Of a stretch of DNA of 6,543 nucleotides, positions 1 through 6,124 are shown in pieces; position 1 is the stretch's first letter, and each line of letters opens with the position of its first letter. Both the position numbers and the translations under genes were made by a program. The DNA lies in assembly GCA_031262265.1 (NCBI GenBank), contig JAISIB010000137.1, forward strand, positions 1 to 6,543, given 5' to 3'. This stretch comes from Prevotellaceae bacterium. Its GTDB lineage: Bacteria; Bacteroidota; Bacteroidia; Bacteroidales; Bacteroidaceae. The notes beneath the pieces were generated by a model. That model was not told where the DNA came from. It was given only the letters and a program-made list of their open reading frames with translations, and made no database searches.

Positions 1-2
1 TA

Positions 3-1265
3 AAATTCCTTTTTATATATTCAAGTGTTTTCATTTCAAATCTCCGCCTGTATTATAGCGAAAACGACCGCACTAATCCGTACTACAAACAGATGGCGTT
101 GTATCGAGATTCTCTCTTATCGCTCGTAGAACCGAACTCGTTCTCCTATACGATTCAGCTCTCCGAAAAACTTGCCGATGAAGATCGTTTACCGGATGCC
201 ATTCAGGCCTTACAACAGATGTTGGCGGAGTCGGATAATGAGAATCGAGAGCGTGCCATTGCCGAAAATATCCTATCCACCTTCTATCAGCGTACCGGAA
301 ACGTTGAAATGCAGAAAAAGCACTTAGCTTTGTCAGCTATCTATGACTTGAAAAATGCGATTAAGGAGAATGCGTCGATGATGAATCTGGCATTTTTGCT
401 TTACGAGGAAGGAAAAATAGATTTGGCATATCGCTGTATGCTTTCGTCGCTGAATGACGCCATATTTTGCAACGCGCATTTTAGAGCGTACGAGATTGCA
501 AAATTATTTCCCGTTATCAACAGTGCGTACCAAGAATTAACTTTGCGTCAAGAACGTAAGTTACACACGTATCTCATTTCGGTGAGTATATTGGCTATCT
601 TGTTGGTAGTGGCAGCCATATACAGCTACTGGGAGATGAGGCGCGTAGCACGCATTCGTAAAGAGTTGTCGGAAACCAATCGGAAACTGAACGAATTAAA
701 TGCGAACTTGCATACCTCGAATATGCGTACGCAAAAATTGAACGATGAGTTATCTTCGGTCAATCTAAAATTAAGTGAAACGAATAAGGTGAAAGAAGGT
801 TATCTCGGGAAGTTCATCGAACTATGTTCCGACTACATTGAAAAGATGGATGACTACCGTCGCGGTTTGCATCGCTTGGTGCAAAACGGAGAGATAGAAA
901 CGTTGGCAAAACAGTTGAGATCCTATCGTTTTATAGACAAAGAATTGGATAACTTCTTCATAAATTTCGATGAAACGTTTTTGCGTATCTATCCAACGTT
1001 TATCGAAGAGTTTAATGGTTTGTTCCCACCGGATAAACGGCAAGTGCCGAAAAGTAATGCCCTGTTGAATACCGAGTTGCGTATTTATGCACTGATTCGT
1101 CTGGGAATTACGGACAGCGCAAAGATTGCCGGATTCATCCGACACTCGATTTCCACGATATATTCCTATCGCAGCCAGTTGAAGAACAGTTCGTTGCAGC
1201 CGGAAAAGTTTGAAGAGAACGTCAGAAAGATAGGACTTTTGACACATCAGGAAAACGCGGAATAA
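3..1265 (+). CDS. DUF6377-type membrane-spanning TPR/HTH-like regulator, 5' end outside window
   Basis: C-terminal part of a probable one-component transmembrane regulator. The first in-frame ATG is at 93, but the frame is open back to base 3 and the extra residues (including LYYSENDRTNPYYKQ) continue the family-like pattern, so 93 is an internal Met and the true start, probably with a signal peptide, lies upstream. Numbering from Met93: helical TPR-like repeats about 1-150, one hydrophobic membrane segment about 158-180, a basic patch (RRVARIRK), an Asn/Leu-rich coiled coil about 185-232, a helical domain about 235-310, and a conserved block LLNTELRIYALIRLGITDSA (324 onward) followed by KIAGFIRHSISTIYSYRSQ, which resembles a LuxR-like helix-turn-helix. 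No histidine-kinase, receiver or cyclase motifs are visible. The inferred topology is TPR in the periplasm and the coiled coil plus HTH-like end in the cytoplasm. Its ligand and targets are unknown. A separate promoter follows, so it is probably not in the sppA operon. Family assignment is from memory of the conserved C-terminal block. Confidence 0.85.
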   Translation, partial: KFLFIYSSVFISNLRLYYSENDRTNPYYKQMALYRDSLLSLVEPNSFSYTIQLSEKLADEDRLPDAIQALQQMLAESDNENRERAIAENILSTFYQRTGNVEMQKKHLALSAIYDLKNAIKENASMMNLAFLLYEEGKIDLAYRCMLSSLNDAIFCNAHFRAYEIAKLFPVINSAYQELTLRQERKLHTYLISVSILAILLVVAAIYSYWEMRRVARIRKELSETNRKLNELNANLHTSNMRTQKLNDELSSVNLKLSETNKVKEGYLGKFIELCSDYIEKMDDYRRGLHRLVQNGEIETLAKQLRSYRFIDKELDNFFINFDETFLRIYPTFIEEFNGLFPPDKRQVPKSNALLNTELRIYALIRLGITDSAKIAGFIRHSISTIYSYRSQLKNSSLQPEKFEENVRKIGLLTHQENAE

Positions 1266-1271
1266 AGAAGG

Positions 1272-1302
1272 TTTGTATTCTCGAATTATTCTCATACCTT
1301 TG
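1272..1302 (+). promoter_or_regulatory. Bacteroidetes-type sigma-A promoter for the sppA-lpxK-pnp-thiL operon
   Basis: TTTG at 1272-1275 and TACCTTTG at 1295-1302 match the -33 (TTTG) and -7 (TAnnTTTG) elements of the Bacteroides housekeeping promoter exactly, with 19 bp between them, which is the usual spacing. Transcription would be expected to start a few bases after 1302, giving a 5' leader of roughly 50 nt before the sppA ATG at 1358. The remaining leader is A/T-rich with no Shine-Dalgarno sequence, as is normal in this phylum, and I see no riboswitch-like fold in it. The site starts 7 bp after the upstream gene's stop codon, so it marks the beginning of a new transcription unit. Confidence 0.8.
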
Positions 1303-1357
1303 CATTTTCTAACTGATATTAAAGAACCTAATACGAAACAATTAATATTTTTAAGTT

Positions 1358-3160
1358 ATGAAAGACTTTATTAAATTTACTTTTGCGACTTTGGTCGGTC
1401 TTATTTTGGCGGGCATTGTCATGTTTTTTATCGGAATCAGTACTATGACAGCCATGCTCTCGGGCACGGGTGGCGAAACGGTAGTGAAAGATAACTCGCT
1501 GATGAAATTAACGTTGGAAGGAACTCTTTCCGAGCGCGTACAAAGCAATCCGTTGGACAAACTGATGGGAGGAAGTGGCGAAAGTTACGGGCTGAATGAC
1601 ATTCTCAGCTCTATTAAGAAAGCCAAAGAGAACGAGCAAATCAAAGGAATCTATATAGAAGCTGGTAGCTTCGGGGCAAATTTTGCATCGTTGCAGGAAA
1701 TTCGCAACGCATTGCTGGATTTTAAAAGTACCGGTAAATTTATCTATGCTTACTCCGATAATTATCCGCAAAGCTTGTATTATCTGTCGAGCGTCGCAGA
1801 CACGATTATGCTTAATCCGCAAGGTATGATTGATTGGCGCGGGCTGGCGGGTCACATCCTGTTTTATAAAGAAGCATTGGACAAGCTGGGTGTCGAAATG
1901 CAGATATTTAAGGTGGGAACTTACAAGTCGGCGGTAGAACCGTACATAGAAACCAAAATGAGCGACGCCAATCGCGAACAAGTACAGGCATATATTGGAG
2001 ATATTTGGAGTGAAATGTCGCAAGCGGTGTCCGATGCGCGAAATATCTCTGTGGAAGATTTGAATCGCTTGACTGATAACGGCGTCGCCTTTGGGGAAGG
2101 AAAAGATTTCGTATTGGCAAATATGATAGATACCTTAGTTTACAAAAACGACGTGGGCAAGGTGCTTAAACGAAAGATGGGTATTGACGAAGATGACGAC
2201 TTGAATATATTATCCCTGAGTGATATGATAAACGTGAAGCGCAATGTACCCAAAGACAAGAGCGGTCAGATCGTTGCAGTCTATTATGCTTCCGGCGGAA
2301 TAGATAGCGGAGAATCTTCTCCTCTGATGGGAGCGGAAGAAATAGTGTCGTCGAAAGTAATCAAAGACTTGAAAAAATTGCAAGAGGATGAAGATGTGAA
2401 AGCCGTCGTGCTGCGTGTCAATTCTCCGGGCGGAAGTGCTTTCGGTTCGGAACAGATTTGGTATGCGATTGAGGAATTGAAAAAAGAAAAGCCGGTTATC
2501 GTGTCGATGGGCGACTATGCCGCTTCGGGCGGATACTATATCTCAGCGGGAGCAGACTATATCTTAGCAGAACCGACTACGCTGACGGGAAGCATAGGAA
2601 TCTTCGGTATGTTCCCAAATACCTCGAAACTGACCAATAAGCTGGGCATTACTTTCGATATGGCCAAGACAAATACATTTGCCGATATGGCAAACATGTC
2701 GTTGATGGGTTTCCCGTTGGGCGTTCCGGGTCGCGGAATGAATCCGGCAGAGAAGGAAAAGATGCAAACGATGATTAATCGAGGCTACGAACTGTTTGTT
2801 TCCCGCTGTGCAGAGGGACGAAATATGACAACTGACGCGATCAAAGCCATCGCAGAGGGTCGTGTATGGACGGGCGTCCGTGCAAAAGAACTCGGCTTGG
2901 TGGATGAATTGGGCGGAATCGGTCGTGCGTTGGAGATCGCAGTCGAACGTGCCGGCGTGGAGACGTATACGTTGGTGGAGTATCCTGCGCAGCAGAGTTT
3001 CTTCGACAATTTGTTGAACGGCGGTGCCAGTGCCTATCTCGAAGCGCGAGTAATGAAGCGTAAGTTGGGAGCATGGTATCCTACGTTTGTGATGTTGGAT
3101 AATTTGCAAAGCACCGATCCGATTCAAGCACGTTTACCGTACGATATAGACATTCGCTAA
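1358..3160 (+). CDS. sppA: Signal peptide peptidase SppA, 67-kDa (protease IV) type
   Basis: Membrane-anchored serine/lysine-dyad peptidase (family S49) that degrades leftover signal peptides in the cytoplasmic membrane. At 600 residues it is the long tandem form, like E. coli SppA, rather than the short Bacillus form. An N-terminal membrane helix spans about 5-28. The first S49 repeat carries the general-base lysine K190 in GTYKSAVEPY. The second repeat carries NSPGGS (355-360), the nucleophile S390 in YAASGGYYIS, and the downstream GSIGIF (411-416). The two halves together form one active site in the known E. coli structure, and both catalytic residues are present, so the enzyme should be active. 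ATG at 1358 is the only sensible start: it directly begins the basic-then-hydrophobic anchor (MKDFIKF) and lies about 50 nt after the predicted transcription start. First gene of the operon. No frameshift or truncation seen. Confidence 0.97.
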   Translation: MKDFIKFTFATLVGLILAGIVMFFIGISTMTAMLSGTGGETVVKDNSLMKLTLEGTLSERVQSNPLDKLMGGSGESYGLNDILSSIKKAKENEQIKGIYIEAGSFGANFASLQEIRNALLDFKSTGKFIYAYSDNYPQSLYYLSSVADTIMLNPQGMIDWRGLAGHILFYKEALDKLGVEMQIFKVGTYKSAVEPYIETKMSDANREQVQAYIGDIWSEMSQAVSDARNISVEDLNRLTDNGVAFGEGKDFVLANMIDTLVYKNDVGKVLKRKMGIDEDDDLNILSLSDMINVKRNVPKDKSGQIVAVYYASGGIDSGESSPLMGAEEIVSSKVIKDLKKLQEDEDVKAVVLRVNSPGGSAFGSEQIWYAIEELKKEKPVIVSMGDYAASGGYYISAGADYILAEPTTLTGSIGIFGMFPNTSKLTNKLGITFDMAKTNTFADMANMSLMGFPLGVPGRGMNPAEKEKMQTMINRGYELFVSRCAEGRNMTTDAIKAIAEGRVWTGVRAKELGLVDELGGIGRALEIAVERAGVETYTLVEYPAQQSFFDNLLNGGASAYLEARVMKRKLGAWYPTFVMLDNLQSTDPIQARLPYDIDIR

Positions 3161-3169
3161 TTGGTTTTT

Positions 3170-4264
3170 GTGGAAGATTATCCCATACACATATATAAGT
3201 GGCTGTATCCTCTCGCCTTCTTTTATGGGATCGTAGTGGCTATTCGCAATAAGTTCTTTGATTGGGGGATTTTGCAGGTTAGTAATTTTGATATCCCCGT
3301 TATTTGTGTGGGTAACTTAGTCGCCGGTGGAACAGGCAAAACCCCTCATACGGAGTTCCTCTTGTCTCAGTTGCAAACACTTTGCCGCCCCGCGGTATTA
3401 AGTAGGGGGTATAAACGGCGAACGAAGGGCTTCTTGTTGGCGAAGACGGGTTGTACGGCACAAAGTATAGGGGACGAATCCTATCAGATATGGACAAAAT
3501 ATCCTGATGTAGTAGTTGCGGTAGACAAAGACCGTCGGCGAGGTATTACTCGACTGATGGGATTGAAGCCGCGCGTGGATGTAATTGTGTTGGACGACGG
3601 GTTTCAGCACCGCTACGTCAATGCCGGATTGAACATACTGCTAACGGATTATCGCCGCCTATTCTGTGATGATGCGTTGCTGCCTGCGGGGCGTTTGCGC
3701 GAACCGGCCGGACAGAAAAAGCGGGCACAAATAGTAATAGTGACTAAGTGTCCGGCAAATATAAAGCCGATAGATTTCAATATTATAGGCAAACGTCTGC
3801 ATTTGCGCCCGCATCAGTCCCTTTTCTTCTCGACTTTTGTGTACGGCGAGTTGACTCCTGTATTTTCCGAAGGCGGATCTGCTGTACCGCTTCATAGTAT
3901 TGCTTCGGATGAGGATGTTTTGCTCGTCACCGGTATCGCTGCGCCGGATACGCTCGAAGAAGAATTGAAAAAATATACCCCAAACGTACACCTCTTGGCT
4001 TTTGGCGATCACCACGAATTTACGCAGAAAGATATTCGACTGATTACCGAGCGATGGGAAGCCTGTAAAAATAAAAAGAAATGGTTGATAACGACGGAGA
4101 AAGATGCGGTTCGCCTGCGTCAAAGTCCGTATTTAGATACAAACGAAAACATCCGCAAAACTCTGTATATGTTACCGGTAAAGGTGGCAATACTTAAAGA
4201 CAACGACAAAGTATTATTGAAAAATGTGTGTGATTATGTTAGAAAAAATCCAAGAAACGGCTGA
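3170..4264 (+). CDS. lpxK: Tetraacyldisaccharide 4'-kinase (lipid A biosynthesis)
   Basis: Transfers phosphate from ATP to the 4' position of tetra-acyl-disaccharide 1-phosphate to form lipid IVA, on the inner face of the cytoplasmic membrane. Numbered from GTG3170 (364 residues): an amphipathic/hydrophobic N-terminal membrane helix about 9-27, P-loop GNLVAGGTGKTP (48-59), SRGYKR (78-83), GDES (101-104), VDKDRRRG (118-125), Walker B-like DDGFQHR (142-148), LPAGRLREP (171-179), DHHEFT (280-285) and TTEKDAVRL (308-316). All the usual LpxK signatures are present and the length is normal. No ATG lies near the 5' end. The frame can begin at TTG3161, directly after the sppA stop codon, or at GTG3170. 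I prefer GTG because the resulting MEDYPIHIYKWLYP fits the N-terminus of Bacteroides LpxK proteins as I remember them. Either start is non-ATG and lacks a ribosome binding site, consistent with translation coupled to sppA. The 3' end overlaps pnp by 29 nt. Confidence 0.96.
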   Translation: MEDYPIHIYKWLYPLAFFYGIVVAIRNKFFDWGILQVSNFDIPVICVGNLVAGGTGKTPHTEFLLSQLQTLCRPAVLSRGYKRRTKGFLLAKTGCTAQSIGDESYQIWTKYPDVVVAVDKDRRRGITRLMGLKPRVDVIVLDDGFQHRYVNAGLNILLTDYRRLFCDDALLPAGRLREPAGQKKRAQIVIVTKCPANIKPIDFNIIGKRLHLRPHQSLFFSTFVYGELTPVFSEGGSAVPLHSIASDEDVLLVTGIAAPDTLEEELKKYTPNVHLLAFGDHHEFTQKDIRLITERWEACKNKKKWLITTEKDAVRLRQSPYLDTNENIRKTLYMLPVKVAILKDNDKVLLKNVCDYVRKNPRNG

Positions 4265-5045
4265 ATTCCTCAAAGGAAAGATGCACACCACACCAAAGAC
4301 TGCTATTATTCTGGGTACCGGATTGGGCAGTCTTGCTGATGAAATTACAAACAAAACGGAGATTCTGTACGCCGACATCCCGCACTTCCCGCTATCGACT
4401 GTCGAAGGTCACTCGGGAAAGTTGCTATTTGGAAAACTTGGGGACAAAGATGTCGTGGCCATGCAAGGAAGATTTCATTTCTACGAAGGTTATTCGATGA
4501 AGGAAGTAACTTTTCCGGTTCGAGTAATGAAGGAATTAGGAATTCAAAGGTTGTTCGTTTCCAATGCTGCGGGGGGAATGAACCCGGAGTTTCGGATCGG
4601 AGAATTGATGATTATACGTGATCACATTAACTTCTTTCCCGAGCATCCGTTGCGCGGTCGTAATTTATACGGCGACCGTTTTCCGGATATGAGTGAAGCG
4701 TATGATGCTGCACTCATACGGCAAGCGAAGCAGATTGCGGCCGAAAAAAATATTCGCGTGAAGGACGGAATTTATATAGGTACGCAAGGACCTACATTTG
4801 AAACTCCCTCGGAGTATCGAATGTTTCGCTACTTCGGAGCGGATGCCGTCGGTATGTCCACCGTGCCGGAGGTTATTGTAGCCCGCCACTGTGGAATCAA
4901 AGTTTTCGGCATGTCTGTCATCACAGATTTAGGTGTTGAAGGAATTGTCGAGAAAGTTTCGCATGAAGAGGTGCAGAAAGCTGCCAATGCCGCCCAACCA
5001 TTGATGACGACCATCATGCGCGAACTCATCAATCGGGCTGATTAA
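4236..5045 (+). CDS. Purine nucleoside phosphorylase, trimeric (PNP/MTAP family) type
   Basis: Cleaves purine (deoxy)nucleosides with phosphate to the free base and (deoxy)ribose 1-phosphate in purine salvage; cytoplasmic. With ATG4236 the protein has 269 residues, typical of the trimeric class. Visible motifs: ILGTGLGS (25-32), VEGHSG with H59, MQGRFHFYEGY with R79 and H81 (phosphate/ribose site), VSNAAGG (108-114), GTQGPTFETPSEYR with E189 (human PNP E201), GMSTVPEVIVARH with M207 (human M219), VITDLGVEG with D231, and SHEEV with H243 (human H257). D231 sits where human and most bacterial trimeric PNPs have Asn (N243), a base-contacting residue, so the base preference may be unusual. An ATG at 4224 is in frame, but I favour 4236 because MLEKIQETAEFLKGKM matches the usual family N-terminus and reduces the overlap with lpxK from 41 to 29 nt. 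I call it PNP rather than MTAP from the GPTFETP motif. Symbols used for such genes vary (punA, pnp, deoD), so none is given. Confidence 0.95.
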   Translation: MLEKIQETAEFLKGKMHTTPKTAIILGTGLGSLADEITNKTEILYADIPHFPLSTVEGHSGKLLFGKLGDKDVVAMQGRFHFYEGYSMKEVTFPVRVMKELGIQRLFVSNAAGGMNPEFRIGELMIIRDHINFFPEHPLRGRNLYGDRFPDMSEAYDAALIRQAKQIAAEKNIRVKDGIYIGTQGPTFETPSEYRMFRYFGADAVGMSTVPEVIVARHCGIKVFGMSVITDLGVEGIVEKVSHEEVQKAANAAQPLMTTIMRELINRAD

Positions 5046-5051
5046 TTGAGT

Positions 5052-6083
5052 ATGCGAACGGAAATATCTACGTTGGGTGAGTTCGGTTTGATAGACCGAC
5101 TGACGGCTTCAATTACGCCGGTCAACGAATCGACGAAGCGAGGCGTCGGTGATGACGCGGCCGTACTTTCTTATCCCGACAAAGAGGTGTTGGTCACCAC
5201 AGACCTTTTGATGGAGGGCGTTCACTTCGATTTGACATACGTTCCCTTAAAGCATTTGGGCTACAAAGCGGCGATGGTGAACTTCTCGGATATTTATGCG
5301 ATGAACGGGAAGCCACGTCAGTTGACGATTTCGGTAGCTTTGTCCAAACGTTTCTCGGTAGAAGACGTCGAAGAGTTGTATGCCGGCATACGCTTGGCTT
5401 GCGAGCGACACGAAGTTGATGTTGTCGGTGGAGACACGAGTTCTTCGTTGACAGGATTGGCCATTAGTTGTACATGTATCGGGGATGCCGCAGACGTGGT
5501 GTATCGTAGCGGCGCCAAGCCCACAGATCTCATTTGCGTGAGCGGCGATTTGGGCGGAGCCTATATGGGGCTGCAACTATTGGAACGGGAAAAAGCCGTT
5601 TTCCACGGGCAAAAGGAAGACATACAGCCGGATTTTGCAGGAAAAGAGTATCTGCTCGAACGCCAGCTGAAACCTGAAGCACGAGGTGACGTCGTCAAGC
5701 AACTATCCGACGCAGGAATTCGTCCGACGTCTATGATAGATATATCGGACGGGCTATCTTCCGAATTGCTGCACATTTGTAAACAGAGCGGGGTAGGTTG
5801 TCGTGTGTACGAAGAACATATCCCGATAGATTATCAAACGGCGGTCATGGCCGAAGAGTTTAATATGAATTTAAGTACCTGCGCGCTGAATGGCGGCGAG
5901 GACTATGAATTGTTGTTTACCGTACCGTTGGAAGACCGTGAAAAGGTCATGGCGTTGAAAGGTATCAAGCTTATAGGCTATATGACCAAGCCCGACGACG
6001 GTTCTTGCCTGATTACGCGCGACGGTCAAGAGTTTGCGCTAAAAGCGCAAGGTTGGCAGCACGATAACAAGGTATCTAATTGA
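5052..6083 (+). CDS. thiL: Thiamine-monophosphate kinase
   Basis: Phosphorylates thiamine monophosphate with ATP to thiamine diphosphate, the active cofactor; last step of the pathway, cytoplasmic, AIR synthase/PurM-like fold. With ATG5052 the protein has 343 residues, about the family norm. Motifs in order: GVGDDAAVL (31-39), TTDLLMEGVHF (49-59), NFSDIYAMNGKP (77-88), VVGGDTSSS (124-132), CVSGDLGGAYMG (162-173), MIDISDGLSSE (228-238) and GGEDYELLF (281-289). The Asp-rich motifs that bind Mg-ATP are intact. An in-frame TTG at 5046 abuts the PNP stop codon, but MRTEISTLGEFGLIDRL from 5052 is the familiar N-terminus, so ATG is chosen. Only 6 nt separate it from pnp, so it is the last gene of the same transcript; the stop codon overlaps the first base of the terminator stem. 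No other thiamine genes and no TPP riboswitch are visible, so the gene appears to be expressed constitutively with its operon. Confidence 0.97.
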   Translation: MRTEISTLGEFGLIDRLTASITPVNESTKRGVGDDAAVLSYPDKEVLVTTDLLMEGVHFDLTYVPLKHLGYKAAMVNFSDIYAMNGKPRQLTISVALSKRFSVEDVEELYAGIRLACERHEVDVVGGDTSSSLTGLAISCTCIGDAADVVYRSGAKPTDLICVSGDLGGAYMGLQLLEREKAVFHGQKEDIQPDFAGKEYLLERQLKPEARGDVVKQLSDAGIRPTSMIDISDGLSSELLHICKQSGVGCRVYEEHIPIDYQTAVMAEEFNMNLSTCALNGGEDYELLFTVPLEDREKVMALKGIKLIGYMTKPDDGSCLITRDGQEFALKAQGWQHDNKVSN

Positions 6084-6124
6084 ATTTAGCCGCCCACATA
6101 ATTGATTATGCGGGCGGCTAAATT
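6083..6124 (+). terminator. Strong intrinsic terminator between convergent genes
   Basis: A near-perfect inverted repeat: bases 6083-6095 (AATTTAGCCGCCC) pair with 6112-6124 over 13 bp, followed by an A/C mismatch (6096/6111), 5 more base pairs (CATAA with TTATG) and a TTGA tetraloop at 6102-6105. The stem has a GC-rich core (GCCGCCC) and is followed on the + strand by a T-rich stretch (TTTTATTTT, 6123 onward), so it should terminate the sppA-lpxK-pnp-thiL transcript. Because of its symmetry and its place between the thiL stop (6081-6083) and the stop of the minus-strand META gene (6125-6127), it probably also ends that gene, although the T-tract on the minus-strand side (AAATTCAATT in the transcript sense) is weaker. 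Confidence 0.9.

Noticed and set aside
691..792. Possible internal repeat (LSETNRKLNELN / LKLSETNKVK) in the regulator
   Set aside because: The similarity is explained by heptad periodicity in a coiled coil, and the DNA copies have diverged; there is no evidence of a recent duplication.
822..1295. 157-codon open frame on the minus strand opposite the regulator
   Set aside because: It is antisense to the well-conserved C-terminal domain, its composition looks random, and it has no start context or promoter.
1303..1357. Possible riboswitch or leader peptide before sppA
   Set aside because: The leader is only about 50 nt, A/T-rich, with no stable hairpin or short reading frame of note.
1508..2023. 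171-codon open frame on the minus strand inside sppA
   Set aside because: It is antisense to the catalytic Lys region of SppA; there are no motifs and no promoter.
2674..2681. TACATTTG inside sppA, matching the -7 promoter consensus
   Set aside because: There is no TTTG at the right distance upstream and it lies inside coding sequence with no gene start nearby; the same applies to TACATTTG near 4792 in pnp.
2564..3127. 187-codon open frame on the minus strand inside sppA
   Set aside because: It is antisense to the conserved C-terminal half of SppA, has no recognisable domain and is rich in His, Arg and Cys as expected for a shadow frame.
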